Shown piece after piece: positions 1-7,921 of a DNA stretch of 64,000 bases. The stretch is taken from assembly GCF_001976065.1 (NCBI RefSeq), contig NZ_MNAH01000003.1, positions 530,589-594,588 on the forward strand, in the 5' to 3' direction. The translations under genes and the position numbers were made by a program. The stretch comes from Pseudomonas putida (GTDB lineage: Bacteria; Pseudomonadota; Gammaproteobacteria; Pseudomonadales; Pseudomonadaceae). Numbering within the stretch: the stretch's first letter is position 1; each line of letters begins with the position of its first letter. The notes below the pieces were generated by a model. That model was not told the origin of the DNA, did no database searches, and saw nothing but the letters and a program-made list of their open reading frames with translations.

Positions 1-1
1 T

Positions 2-556
2 CGCTACCGCGAAGTCGCCGCGTTCGATGGCAAACCCTGGTTGCTGCGCTTCTTCGACCAGATCCGTTTCTACCCGGTCAGCGCCGATGAACTGCTGCGC
101 ATTCGCCGGGATTTCCCCCTCGGGCGTTTCGATCTGAACATCGAACACAGCCAGCTGAACCTGGCGGACTATCAGGCTTTCCTGGCACAGGAAGCAGAGA
201 CCATCAGCGCTTTTCGTGATCAGCAACAAACCGCATTCAACGCCGAGCGCGAGCGCTGGATCGCCAGCGGCCAGGCGCATTTCGACAGCGAAGAGCTGGT
301 TCCAGAAGCGAGCGAAGACGCGCCTCTGGTCAGCGGTCAGCAGAGCGTCGACAGCCACATCGCCGGCAACCTCTGGCAAGTCCAGGTGCAGGCCGGCAGC
401 CGGGTCGAAGCCGGTGACGTGCTGGTGATCCTGGAGTCGATGAAGATGGAAATCCCCCTGCTCGCCCCAATGGCCGGCGTGGTGCGCGAGATTCGCGTGC
501 AGCCGGGTTCGGCGGTGCGCGCCGGACAACGCGTCGTGGTGCTGGAACTCGACTGA
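2..556 (+). CDS. uca: Urea carboxylase, C-terminal fragment (gene begins before the window)
   Basis: This is the last 184 residues of a biotin-dependent carboxylase; the 5' part lies outside the window. The C-terminal third is a biotinyl carrier domain with the motif ESMKMEI, whose central lysine carries biotin. The preceding part, with a GKPWLLRFFDQIRFYPVSAD-type segment, matches the carboxyltransferase end of urea carboxylase rather than acetyl- or propionyl-CoA carboxylase. Family knowledge: urea carboxylase makes allophanate from urea, bicarbonate and ATP. The next gene, 24 bases downstream on the same strand, is allophanate hydrolase, which fixes the pathway assignment. The reading frame is open from base 2, so it is a window-edge truncation and not a pseudogene. 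Confidence 0.9.
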   Translation, partial: RYREVAAFDGKPWLLRFFDQIRFYPVSADELLRIRRDFPLGRFDLNIEHSQLNLADYQAFLAQEAETISAFRDQQQTAFNAERERWIASGQAHFDSEELVPEASEDAPLVSGQQSVDSHIAGNLWQVQVQAGSRVEAGDVLVILESMKMEIPLLAPMAGVVREIRVQPGSAVRAGQRVVVLELD

Positions 557-580
557 ACCTATTTCGAAAGGACGAATACC

Positions 581-2359
581 ATGAACATCAACCTGCAACT
601 CGACGCCCTGCGCAACGCTTATCGCGACGGCAGCACCACGCCTCGTCAATTGCTATCAAGCCTGCGCGATAAAGCAGCGGCATTGAACCCGGACTATCAC
701 CTGTTCATCCATTTGCTCAGCGCCGAAGAACTGGAACCCTACCTCGCCGCACTCGACGGCCGCGACATCGACAGCCTGCCCCTCTATGGCGTGCCGTTCG
801 CGATCAAGGACAACATCGACCTGGCCGGCATAACGACCACAGCGGCGTGCCCGGCGTTTGCCTATGTACCGCAACGTTCAGCCACCATCGTCGAGCAACT
901 GCTGGCACTGGGCGCCGTGCCGCTGGGCAAGACCAACCTCGATCAGTTCGCCACCGGCCTCAATGGCACGCGCTCGCCCTATGGCGCGTGCCCCAACAGC
1001 GTGTTGCCGGAGTACCCGTCGGGTGGCTCCAGCGCCGGCTCTTCCCTGGCGGTGGCCCTCGGTGTGGCGAGTTTTTCCCTGGGCACTGACACCGCGGGTT
1101 CCGGGCGGGTGCCGGCGGCGTTGAACAACCTGGTCGGGATGAAAGCCACCAAGGGCCTGATTTCCACCGCGGGCGTGGTGCCGGCCTGTCGCACCCTCGA
1201 TTGCGTGACAACTTTTACCGCGACCGCCCGGGAGGCGAGTCAACTGCTCGCATTGACCGCGAAACTTGATCCACGGGACGAGTACAGCCGCAGTAATCCA
1301 TTGTGGAATGACGGCTCGGCGTTCGGCGCCGTGCGTGCGTTCCGTTTCGGTGTACCGCGGGCGCAGGACCTGGAATTTTTCGGTTGCATTGAAGGCCCAC
1401 TGTTATTTGCCGATGCAATCGAGCGACTCAAGACCCTCGGTGGTGAAGCGGTAGAACTGGACCTGTCGCCCTTCCTCGAAGCGGCGCGTTTGCTCTACGA
1501 AGGCCCGTGGGTGGCGGAACGCTACAGCGTGGCTGGCGAGCTGATGGAGGAAAACCCGCAAGCCGTGTTGCCGGTGATCCGCGCTGTGTTGGCCAAGGCG
1601 CCGGCGGTCAGCGGTGTGCAAACCTTCCGCGCCCAATACCGGCTGCAAGCGCTCAAAGCCCTGTGCGACCAAGCGCTGCAAAACCTCGACTGCGTGATCA
1701 CGCCGACCATTGGCCGCCCGGTCTCCCTGGCAGAACTCGACGCCGAACCGGTACGGCGCAATAGCGAACTGGGCTACTACACCAACTTCATGAACCTGCT
1801 CGACTACACCGCCGTCGCGGTGCCCAGCGCGTTCATGGACAACGGCCTGCCCTGGGGCGTGACCTTGTTCGGGCGGGCGTTCACCGATCAGTATCTGTTG
1901 AGCCTGGCCGACGGCTTGCAGCGCCAGCAAGGCTTGGCGGCCCCGTCACCGACCGCTGTTGCGCGCCATGACCGGGCGCGGCTGGTGGTCTGTGGCGCGC
2001 ACCTGGATGGCCTGGCGTTGAACTGGCAGCTCAAACAGCGCGGCGCGCGCCTGGTGGAATCGACGTTCAGCTCGGCCGATTATCAACTCTATGCCTTGGC
2101 CGGTGGCCCGCCGTTGCGTCCGGGCATGGTCCGGGTCAAGGAAGGCGGCGTGGCGATTGCAGTGGAAGTCTGGGAGTTGCCGAGCAGCGAACTGGGCTCG
2201 TTCCTCACCGGCATCCCGGCACCGCTGGGGCTGGGCAAGGTGCAACTGGCAGATGGTCGCTGGGAAAGCGGGTTTATCTGTGAGGCCTATGGATTGGAGG
2301 GGGCAGTGGATATCAGCCATCTGGGTGGATGGCGCGCCTACCTGCAGTCTCGAACCTGA
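581..2359 (+). CDS. atzF: Allophanate hydrolase
   Basis: A 592-residue protein of the amidase-signature family, normal length for allophanate hydrolase. It hydrolyses allophanate to ammonium and CO2 and is the second half of the urea amidolyase route. Visible catalytic elements are Lys76 in AIKDNID, the Gly/Ser-rich GGSSAGSS segment at 148-155, and Ser174 in GTDTAGSGRVPAA, giving the Ser-cisSer-Lys arrangement. The C-terminal part (about 450-592) is the small domain specific to allophanate hydrolases. An AAAGGA Shine-Dalgarno lies about 10 bases before the ATG. It directly follows urea carboxylase, so the two are co-transcribed. A large palindromic repeat starts at its stop codon. Confidence 0.95.
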   Translation: MNINLQLDALRNAYRDGSTTPRQLLSSLRDKAAALNPDYHLFIHLLSAEELEPYLAALDGRDIDSLPLYGVPFAIKDNIDLAGITTTAACPAFAYVPQRSATIVEQLLALGAVPLGKTNLDQFATGLNGTRSPYGACPNSVLPEYPSGGSSAGSSLAVALGVASFSLGTDTAGSGRVPAALNNLVGMKATKGLISTAGVVPACRTLDCVTTFTATAREASQLLALTAKLDPRDEYSRSNPLWNDGSAFGAVRAFRFGVPRAQDLEFFGCIEGPLLFADAIERLKTLGGEAVELDLSPFLEAARLLYEGPWVAERYSVAGELMEENPQAVLPVIRAVLAKAPAVSGVQTFRAQYRLQALKALCDQALQNLDCVITPTIGRPVSLAELDAEPVRRNSELGYYTNFMNLLDYTAVAVPSAFMDNGLPWGVTLFGRAFTDQYLLSLADGLQRQQGLAAPSPTAVARHDRARLVVCGAHLDGLALNWQLKQRGARLVESTFSSADYQLYALAGGPPLRPGMVRVKEGGVAIAVEVWELPSSELGSFLTGIPAPLGLGKVQLADGRWESGFICEAYGLEGAVDISHLGGWRAYLQSRT

Positions 2360-2471
2360 GATCGTTCCCACGCTCCGCGTGGGAATGCCTCAACGGACGC
2401 CTCGCGTCCGGCTTTGGAGGGGACGCAGAGCGTCCCTGGCTGCATTCCCACGCAGGAGCGTGGGAACGATC
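2360..2471. repeat. Nested palindromic intergenic repeat
   Basis: A 112-base element bounded by perfect 16-base inverted repeats, GATCGTTCCCACGCTC at 2360-2375 and its complement at 2456-2471. Inside are further inverted pairs: GACGC-type arms around 2397-2435, and a second TTCCCACGC/GCGTGGGAA pair. This matches a widely scattered Pseudomonas extragenic repeat. It begins immediately after the atzF stop and could act as a terminator or mRNA 3'-end protector. No coding sequence was found between it and the next gene at 2583. Confidence 0.8.
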
Positions 2472-2582
2472 TGCAATCTGTGCCACAACACAGGAACGAC
2501 CATTCGCGGCGCACATGGGGCAGTTATTTCCCGCGCCAGCCCTTAGAATGCTTGCCATCGGATTGCTGACAATGGAACTGCC

Positions 2583-4076
2583 ATGCCACTTCGCTCGCCG
2601 CTGTATTCCCAACGGTCGTTGGTTCTCACGCTGATCGCGTTGCTGGGCGCGGGCTTCCTGGCCACCTCCTTTCTCAGTTACTACGCCTCGCGAGCGTCGA
2701 TCCGCGACAACATCGTCAACACCGAACTGCCGCTGACCTCGGACACCGTCTACTCGGAAATCCAGAAAGACCTGGTCCGGCCGATCCTGATTTCCTCGAT
2801 GATGTCCCGCGACACCTTCATGCGCGACTGGGTGGTCAACGGCGAACGCGACACCGGGCAGATGACCCGCTACCTCGACGAGGTCATGACCCACTACGGT
2901 GCCTACACGGCGTTTTTCGTTTCCGACGCCAGCCTGACCTACTACCACGCCAAGGGTGTACTCAAGCAGGTCAAGGTCACCGAGCCCCGCGATGCCTGGT
3001 ACTTCCGTGTCCGTGACATGAAGGATCCCTACGAGATCAACGTCGATCCGGACCTCGCCAACAAGGACAACCTGACCGTTTTCATCAACTACAAGGTCTA
3101 CGACTACAACAACCGCTTCATCGGCGCCGCGGGTGTCGGGCTGACGGTCGATGCGGTGATCAAGCTGATCGACAAATACCAGCAGCGCTACCAACGCAGC
3201 GTGTACTTCGTCGACACCTTCGGCCGCCTGGTACTCACCGGGGCCGAGGGCGGGCCTCAGGGTGCCGTGGCCGGGCAGACCCTGGCCGAACTCGACAGCA
3301 TGAAGAACCTGCTCAGCCAACTGCCCAAGCCCCACAGCGGCAGCTACGAATATTCCGGCCAGGGCCAGGGCCATTTCCTCAACGTGCGCTTCATCCCGGA
3401 GCTGAACTGGTACCTGTTCGTCGACAAGCGCGAAGACGGTGACCTCAGCGACATCCGCCGCTCGCTGTACCTCAACCTGCTGATCTGCCTGATCGTCACA
3501 CTGATCGTGCTGGCCTTGCTCAACCGCGTGATCAAGCGCTACCAGGGACAGATCCAGACCCAGGCCACGCTCGACAGCCTGACGGAACTGCCCAACCGCC
3601 GCGGTTTCGACCTGCTGGCCGCGCAAGCGCTGCAGGAAGCCCAGCGCGAACCCAGGCCGCTGACGGCGCTGCTGCTGGACCTGGACCACTTCAAAGCCTT
3701 GAACGACACCTACGGCCACCTGGCCGGCGACCAGGTGCTGATCGGCTTCGCCCGGGACCTGGAAAGCTGCCTGCGCCACTCCGACATCGTCTGTCGCTGG
3801 GGCGGTGAAGAATTCATCGTGCTGCTCAAGGACACCGACGGTGATGGCGGCCAGGTAATCGCCGAGAAAATACGCCAGCATGTGGAGCGACAGCCCTATG
3901 CGTACAATGGCAACCGCTTGCAACTGACCGTCAGCATCGGCCTGACCACCCTGCTGCCCGATGACACCTTGCACACCCTGCTGTCTCGGGCCGATCATGC
4001 GATGTATCGGGCCAAACAATCGGGCCGCAACCGAATCTGCGTGGAACTGCCGCATCCTGCCTATGAAAAAGCCTGA
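2583..4076 (+). CDS. Membrane-bound diguanylate cyclase with periplasmic dCACHE sensor
   Basis: A 497-residue inner-membrane signalling enzyme that makes c-di-GMP from two GTP. A first membrane helix lies at about 12-35, a periplasmic double-CACHE-like sensor at about 40-285, a second helix at about 295-316 (LYLNLLICLIVTLIVLALL) and a GGDEF domain at about 330-490. The active site is GGEEF at 407-411, with all catalytic residues. An RxxD inhibitory site (Arg398-Asp401) lies five residues before it, so product feedback is expected. The ligand is not identifiable from sequence. The start ATG has no strong Shine-Dalgarno. Its last 14 bases overlap the start of the next gene, so the two are translationally linked. 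Confidence 0.9.
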   Translation: MPLRSPLYSQRSLVLTLIALLGAGFLATSFLSYYASRASIRDNIVNTELPLTSDTVYSEIQKDLVRPILISSMMSRDTFMRDWVVNGERDTGQMTRYLDEVMTHYGAYTAFFVSDASLTYYHAKGVLKQVKVTEPRDAWYFRVRDMKDPYEINVDPDLANKDNLTVFINYKVYDYNNRFIGAAGVGLTVDAVIKLIDKYQQRYQRSVYFVDTFGRLVLTGAEGGPQGAVAGQTLAELDSMKNLLSQLPKPHSGSYEYSGQGQGHFLNVRFIPELNWYLFVDKREDGDLSDIRRSLYLNLLICLIVTLIVLALLNRVIKRYQGQIQTQATLDSLTELPNRRGFDLLAAQALQEAQREPRPLTALLLDLDHFKALNDTYGHLAGDQVLIGFARDLESCLRHSDIVCRWGGEEFIVLLKDTDGDGGQVIAEKIRQHVERQPYAYNGNRLQLTVSIGLTTLLPDDTLHTLLSRADHAMYRAKQSGRNRICVELPHPAYEKA

Positions 4077-4281
4077 CCTCTGCCCGGCCTGCGGCGCACC
4101 CAACGACTGCACCCTGGCCGACCCGCGAACCGCTGACCGGGCCTGCTGGTGCTACGGCGTCAGCATCGACCCGGCGGTGCTCCAGGCGCTGCCCGCCGAA
4201 CTGCGCAACGCGGCCTGCCTGTGCCCGCGTTGCGCCGAGGTCGAGGCGCAGTTGCAAGCATCGGCGCAGTTGATCAAGTAA
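4063..4281 (+). CDS. Small cysteine-rich CWC-family protein
   Basis: A 72-residue cytoplasmic protein beginning MKKPDLCPACGAPNDC and overlapping the end of the diguanylate cyclase gene by 14 bases. It has paired cysteines (CPAC at the N-terminus, CWC at about residues 28-30, CLCPRC near the C-terminus), the signature of the Cys-rich CWC family, which probably binds zinc. The family has no established function. Its position between the cyclase and rsuA, with short gaps, suggests a single transcript. The start was chosen because it begins just before the CPAC motif and gives the usual family length; longer in-frame starts run inside the cyclase gene. Confidence 0.8.
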   Translation: MKKPDLCPACGAPNDCTLADPRTADRACWCYGVSIDPAVLQALPAELRNAACLCPRCAEVEAQLQASAQLIK

Positions 4282-4316
4282 GATGCGCGCCCCCTTTCTT
4301 CACTGATTTTCACGTC

Positions 4317-5009
4317 ATGCGCGTCGACCGTTTTCTCAGCAACCTGCCCTGCTTCAACCGCAAGCAGGTACGCCTGTTGCTGGTGGAAAAACGCGTCAGG
4401 ATCGACGGCAAGACCGTCAGCGATCCCCATGCCGACGTCCGTGAATTCAGCCGCGTCGAAGTCGACGACCAGGTGCTGCAAGCCGGCAAGCCGCTGCGTC
4501 ACTTCATGCTCAACAAACCCGCCGGATGCGTCAGCGCCACCCGCGACCCGCAACACCCCACCGTCCTCGACCTGATCGCGGAACCGGACAAGGACGACCT
4601 GCACATCGCCGGACGCCTGGATTTCAACACCACCGGGCTGATGCTCATCACTAACGACGGCAGTTGGTCGCGACGCCTGACCCAGCCGCAGACCAAACTG
4701 GCGAAGGTCTATTACGTTGAAACCGAGCAGGACATCGGCCCCGAATACGCGATCACCTTCCGCGAAGGCCTGTACTTCGCCTTCGAAGATCTCACCACCC
4801 AACCCGCCGGGCTAGAGCTACTGGGCCCCAAATGTGCTCGCCTGAGCATCGTCGAAGGCCGCTACCACCAGGTCAAGCGCATGTTCGGTCACTTCAACAA
4901 CAAGGTGCTGCGCCTGCATCGCGAATCCATGGGCCCGCTGGTGCTCGACAACGCGTTGAAACCGGGCGAATACCGCCCGCTGAGCGATGATGAGATCGAA
5001 TTGATCTAA
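4317..5009 (+). CDS. rsuA: 16S rRNA pseudouridine(516) synthase RsuA
   Basis: A 230-residue RNA-modifying enzyme that isomerises uridine 516 of 16S rRNA. An N-terminal S4-like RNA-binding domain (MRVDRFLSN...QVRLLLVEKRVRIDG, about 1-60) is followed by the RsuA/RluB-type catalytic domain. The catalytic aspartate is Asp102 in GRLDFNTTGL, the same position as in E. coli RsuA. The C-terminal KRMFGHFNNKVLRLHRESMG segment is typical of the family. Its ATG lies 35 bases after the upstream small gene; no clear Shine-Dalgarno is visible. Longer in-frame starts exist but would lie inside the upstream gene. Confidence 0.92.
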   Translation: MRVDRFLSNLPCFNRKQVRLLLVEKRVRIDGKTVSDPHADVREFSRVEVDDQVLQAGKPLRHFMLNKPAGCVSATRDPQHPTVLDLIAEPDKDDLHIAGRLDFNTTGLMLITNDGSWSRRLTQPQTKLAKVYYVETEQDIGPEYAITFREGLYFAFEDLTTQPAGLELLGPKCARLSIVEGRYHQVKRMFGHFNNKVLRLHRESMGPLVLDNALKPGEYRPLSDDEIELI

Positions 5010-5102
5010 GCAGCCTACCGCTGAGCAGAAGTTGTCGAACAATTTACCAAAGGCACTTGCGCGATGACGTGACCCCTGCTTGAATCAGGACGTCGGCCGA
5101 AA

Positions 5103-5120
5103 TGTGACCGATGAGTCACA
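5103..5120. promoter_or_regulatory. Inverted repeat upstream of phaG
   Basis: TGTGAC and GTCACA form a perfect 6-base inverted repeat with a 6-base spacer in the 312-base gap between rsuA and phaG. It resembles a CRP/Vfr half-site pair, but the spacing (TGTGA-N8-TCACA) is two bases longer than the usual N6, so a Vfr assignment is doubtful. The rest of the gap contains an AATAACAAT motif (5191-5199) and nothing coding. Confidence 0.35.
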
Positions 5121-5190
5121 AGACGTATCTAAGAAACTTTTTGCCGGTAGGAACCCTTGGGTTCCGGCCTCACCCGGCAGACTGCCCGCC

Positions 5191-5199
5191 AATAACAAT
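5191..5199 (+). promoter_or_regulatory. Possible Hfq/Crc A-rich motif, phaG leader
   Basis: AATAACAAT fits the AANAANAA pattern bound by Hfq with Crc. It lies 123 bases before the phaG start, much farther than in proven targets, so it only matters if the phaG mRNA starts upstream of it. Chance occurrence is quite possible. Confidence 0.25.
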
Positions 5200-5321
5200 A
5201 CCCGTCGACCGGACTTCAATGGATCGACATGGGCTAACAATTTCCAAGGCGTATGCCTACCTGTCACAAAGCTCGTGCAATCTCTTTTGCGCGCATACCC
5301 GCTTGCCAGGAGTCTTATGAC

Positions 5322-6206
5322 ATGAGGCCAGAAATCGCTGTGTTGGATATACAGGGTCAGTATCGGGTTTACACGGAGTTCTATCGCGCAGACGCCGCAG
5401 AAAAGACCATTATTCTGGTCAACGGCTCGATGGCCACGACTGCGTCGTTTGCTCAAACCGTGAAGAACCTCCACCCGCAGTTCAATGTGGTCTGCTACGA
5501 CCAGCCCTACGCGGGCCGGTCCAAAGCCCACAACCTGCATGAGAAATTGCTGACCAAGGAAGTCGAAGGGCAGATCCTCCTTGAGCTGATCGACCACTTC
5601 GCCGCCGAACACGTACTGTCGTTTTCCTGGGGTGGCGCCGCGACCCTGGTCGCCTTGGCCCAACAGCCACGGCGCATCGAAAAAGCCGTGATCAGCTCGT
5701 TCTCCCCGGAGATCAATGCGCACATGCTCGACTACCTCGAGCGCGGTGTGGACTACCTCGGCAGCCGTGACGGTGACCGGGTCGGCAACCTGGTCAACAG
5801 CACCATCGGCAAACACCTGCCGACGCTGTTCAAGCGCTTCAACTATCGTCACGTCAGCAGCCTGGCCGATCACGAATACGGGCAGATGCACTTCCACATC
5901 AGCGACCTGCTGCACAGCGACCGCCAGTGCTTCTTCAAGGCGGCGCAGAAAATCAACGTACCGGTGCTGTTCATGAACGGCGAATGGGACGAATACACCG
6001 CCGCCGACGGCGCCCGGTTGTTCGCCGACCACGTGCAAGACGCCACCTTCACGACCCTGGGCGCTACCGGCCACTTTCTCGACATGGAACACAAAGCCGC
6101 CTGCCGAGACAGCCGCAACGCATTACTGGGGTTCCTGAAGCCGGCACAGCACGATAGCCGACCGCGTTACCACTACGTTCAGGACCACCATGCATTGTCC
6201 CTCTGA
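5322..6206 (+). CDS. phaG: 3-hydroxyacyl-ACP transacylase/thioesterase PhaG
   Basis: A 294-residue alpha/beta hydrolase, the length of Pseudomonas PhaG. The N-terminus MRPEIAVLDIQGQYRVYTEF matches PhaG as I recall it. PhaG diverts 3-hydroxyacyl groups from fatty-acid synthesis to medium-chain polyhydroxyalkanoate when cells grow on sugars. RhlA is its close relative. The nucleophile is Ser102 in FSWGGA; the late histidine is in GATGHFLDME. The region of the described HX4D motif reads His177-VSSLAD, so the aspartate is at 183 and residue 182 is alanine. An AGGAG Shine-Dalgarno (5308-5312) precedes the ATG at a good distance. It is monocistronic; a degenerate REP pair follows. Confidence 0.9.
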   Translation: MRPEIAVLDIQGQYRVYTEFYRADAAEKTIILVNGSMATTASFAQTVKNLHPQFNVVCYDQPYAGRSKAHNLHEKLLTKEVEGQILLELIDHFAAEHVLSFSWGGAATLVALAQQPRRIEKAVISSFSPEINAHMLDYLERGVDYLGSRDGDRVGNLVNSTIGKHLPTLFKRFNYRHVSSLADHEYGQMHFHISDLLHSDRQCFFKAAQKINVPVLFMNGEWDEYTAADGARLFADHVQDATFTTLGATGHFLDMEHKAACRDSRNALLGFLKPAQHDSRPRYHYVQDHHALSL

Positions 6207-6215
6207 AACAGCGTC

Positions 6216-6276
6216 ATCGCGAGCAAGCCCCGCTGCCCTTACATAATCTGTAGGCGCGAGGCTTGCCCGCGAACGA
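6216..6276. repeat. Degenerate REP pair
   Basis: Diverged arms (CGCGAGCAAGCC and GGCTTGCCCGCG-like) of the GGGAGCGGGCTTGCTCGCGA repeat family seen many times in this window, in inverted orientation, between phaG and the tRNA gene. Confidence 0.5.
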
Positions 6277-6379
6277 CCGCCACAGGGTCCGTGCATGTGT
6301 TTCACCCGCGCTAAAGCCATCAAACGCAAAGAAAAACTTCATTTCCACGCGCACATCTGGTACAAAGTCACCGCTCTGA

Positions 6380-6453
6380 GCGGGTGTCGTATAATGGCAT
6401 TACTCCAGCTTCCCAAGCTGATAACGAGGGTTCGATTCCCTTCACCCGCTCCA
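6380..6453 (+). tRNA. tRNA-Gly (anticodon CCC)
   Basis: A 74-base cloverleaf with encoded CCA. The acceptor arm GCGGGTG pairs with CACCCGC (6443-6449), and the T loop has GGTTCGATTCC. The anticodon stem CCAGC/GCTGA encloses the loop TTCCCAA, giving anticodon CCC for GGG codons. A Rho-independent terminator follows 49 bases later. tRNA genes are common integration sites, and the hicAB patch lies directly downstream, but I see no repeat of the tRNA 3' end within the next few kilobases. Confidence 0.95.
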
Positions 6454-6501
6454 ACCGAATTCTTGTCTCACGTTGTTTTTTGACGGGGGATGCAGGTAAA
6501 G

Positions 6502-6531
6502 AAAAAACCGGCTTAGATGGCCGGTTTTTTT
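6502..6531 (+). terminator. Terminator of tRNA-Gly
   Basis: AAAAACCGGC, a short loop and GCCGGTTTTTT form a stem with a T run, a typical intrinsic terminator. It is A-rich before the stem and so could work on both strands. The 280 bases after it (to about 6812) contain no supported gene. Confidence 0.85.
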
Positions 6532-6812
6532 ATGCGTGGGGTTTGGTGAGATTCGCCATGTCATTTCCGCTGGTCGACTAGCAAATATCCCCGCCGCTGT
6601 CGCGACTACTCTGAACCCGTTAGCGTTTTTTTCAAAAAATACGGTTTCAGTATCATTTTTCATCAAGCATTAGCCTTTTCACGTCTACCGATCCCTACGC
6701 GCAAAACCTCGCAATACTCCAACCCTCTCCTTTCAGGCTTGCCCAAAGGCATGTCCGCAGCGCCCTTCTAGACTCCAATCCTGTCGCTGTCCCACCGAGC
6801 CAGGATGACTTG

Positions 6813-6858
6813 GTGGTTATAGTGTTGATTAAAAATAACCAGTAGGTATAGTAACCAC
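6813..6858 (+). promoter_or_regulatory. hicAB promoter and probable HicB operator
   Basis: A sigma-70-like promoter, TTGATT (6825-6830), 16 bases, TATAGT (6847-6852). It is flanked by a perfect inverted repeat GTGGTTA (6813-6819) and TAACCAC (6852-6858); a further ATAACC lies at 6835-6840 inside. HicB or HicAB complexes usually repress their own promoter by binding such palindromes, so autoregulation is inferred. Confidence 0.6.
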
Positions 6859-6880
6859 AAGCACACCACAGGGAGGTGAT

Positions 6881-7060
6881 GTGAATAGCCGATTTTTGAT
6901 AAGCCAACTCGTTGCGGACGGCTGGTATCTGGTACGTATCAGAGGCAGCCATCATCACTTCAAGCATCCGACCAAACCGGGGCTGGTGACAGTCCCTCAC
7001 CCGAAGAAAGATCTTCTCAAGAAAACGGCCATCAGTATCTTGCAACAAGCGCTGCTCTGA
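6881..7060 (+). CDS. hicA: HicA-type mRNA interferase toxin
   Basis: A 59-residue protein with a GTG start, preceded by a strong GGGAGG Shine-Dalgarno at 6871-6876. The sequence has the HicA double-stranded-RNA-binding-like fold: residues DGWYLVRIRGSHHHFKHP with the catalytic histidine at 24 or 25, followed by VTVPHPKKDL. HicA toxins cleave mRNAs and are neutralised by the HicB encoded just downstream. It is too short for many gene finders and has a non-ATG start, so it may be missing in automatic annotation. The toxin-first order and short gap to hicB are standard for the family. Confidence 0.92.
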   Translation: MNSRFLISQLVADGWYLVRIRGSHHHFKHPTKPGLVTVPHPKKDLLKKTAISILQQALL

Positions 7061-7095
7061 CAGACGCTGCGCCGAGTCCTCGGAGGACAATGACA

Positions 7096-7506
7096 ATGCT
7101 TTACCCAATTGCGATTTCAATGGGAGATGAGGAGCACGCCTGGGGCGTTGAAGTCCCTGACATCCCGGGCTGCTTTTCCGCCGGGGAAGATCTGGATGAT
7201 GCGATGGCGATGGCCCGAGAAGCCATTGAAGGCCATTTCGAGATTCTGGCCGAAGGGGGTTCAGCCATTCCCCCCGCGAATAAAGTGACATTGCACGCAG
7301 CCAACCCAAAATACGCGGGATGTGCGTGGGCACTGGTGGACATCGACGTTACCAAGTATCTAGGCAAGGCCCAGAAGCTGAACATCACCCTGCCTGGGTA
7401 CCTGCTCAACCGTATCGATGAGTACGTGCTGCACCACCCGGAAGAGAAAAGCCGTTCGGGCTTTCTGGCCTCGGCAGCGCTCAAGGTATTGCAGCAGAGC
7501 TCATGA
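7096..7506 (+). CDS. hicB: HicB-type antitoxin
   Basis: A 136-residue antitoxin. The N-terminal part (MLYPIAISMGDEEHAWGVEVPDIPGCFSAG) is the degraded RNase-H-like HicB domain that occludes HicA. The C-terminal part (KLNITLPGYLLNRIDEYV...SRSGFLASAALKVL) is a ribbon-helix-helix DNA-binding domain, so it can repress the operon promoter. The start at 7096 is chosen because GGAGG (7082-7086) is nine bases upstream; an in-frame ATG at 7090 is only three bases from it. It ends in front of a clear terminator, closing a two-gene operon. Confidence 0.92.
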   Translation: MLYPIAISMGDEEHAWGVEVPDIPGCFSAGEDLDDAMAMAREAIEGHFEILAEGGSAIPPANKVTLHAANPKYAGCAWALVDIDVTKYLGKAQKLNITLPGYLLNRIDEYVLHHPEEKSRSGFLASAALKVLQQSS

Positions 7507-7526
7507 CCTTATTGCGGTGATGCATC

Positions 7527-7553
7527 AACCGGCCCCACGTGGCCGGTTTTTTT
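7527..7553 (+). terminator. hicAB terminator
   Basis: AACCGGCC, loop CCACGT, GGCCGGTT followed by TTTTT: an 8-base-pair stem with a T tract 21 bases after the hicB stop. Confidence 0.9.
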
Positions 7554-7651
7554 GTCGCCGCAATTTAGTGAATTGCCGGATCTCACGTGATGCCATTTCT
7601 AAAAAAAGCAACGTCCTACAATAGTCTGGGAAATGTCCGTACACTCGCGCA

Positions 7652-7681
7652 TTGCTGTGCCTTAGTCATGAGACCTATAGT
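7652..7681 (+). promoter_or_regulatory. Candidate promoter of the structured leader
   Basis: TTGCTG (7652-7657) and TATAGT (7676-7681) are separated by 18 bases, predicting a transcript start near 7688 and a leader of about 234 bases. An alternative -10-like TACAAT lies at 7617-7622 without a convincing -35. Confidence 0.45.
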
Positions 7682-7687
7682 CCGAGC

Positions 7688-7921
7688 GCGCCCCAAATGG
7701 CGTATCGGGTTTGGCGACTCGATGCCGTGGTACAGAAGCCTCCGAGATTTTCTCGGAGCGCTTTTGAACGCACTTGGCTACCTGTTTTTTGGTGGCTGTG
7801 CGTGGGAGACCCTAGGGTCTGCCGGTTTACCATGGCCCGGTTCGCCAACCCGCGTACAGCTACCACCCTTTGTTTGGCGACGATTGAGTGGTGGGACATC
7901 TCCTCTCCATGGAAATCACTC
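7688..7921 (+). ncRNA. Candidate structured 5' leader or small RNA
   Basis: This 234-base stretch upstream of the small gene at 7922 folds into consecutive hairpins on reading. CTCCGAGA/TCTCGGAG lies at 7740-7758. A two-part stem has CGCAC and GCTACC (7769-7782) pairing with GGTGGC and GTGCG (7791-7802) around a T6 loop. AGACC-CTAG-GGTCT is at 7807-7820, and GGTT/AACC at 7839-7850. The 10-base word GTTTGGCGAC occurs twice, at 7709-7718 and 7872-7881. Stops are absent in one frame through the region, so an N-terminally longer protein cannot be fully excluded, but the dense pairing favours RNA function. I do not recognise an Rfam family. Confidence 0.5.

Noticed and set aside
2313..4112. A 599-codon minus-strand open frame opposite the diguanylate cyclase
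   Set aside because: It mirrors the GGDEF gene in GC-rich DNA, with low-complexity Gln/Val/Gly-rich translation and no domain.
5103..5120. Vfr/CRP site before phaG
   Set aside because: Spacing between TGTGA and TCACA is 8 rather than 6, so only an unassigned inverted repeat is reported.
6695..7333. A 212-codon minus-strand open frame across the hicAB locus
   Set aside because: It is antisense to hicA and the start of hicB, which have strong family matches and proper ribosome sites; the frame has no recognisable domain.
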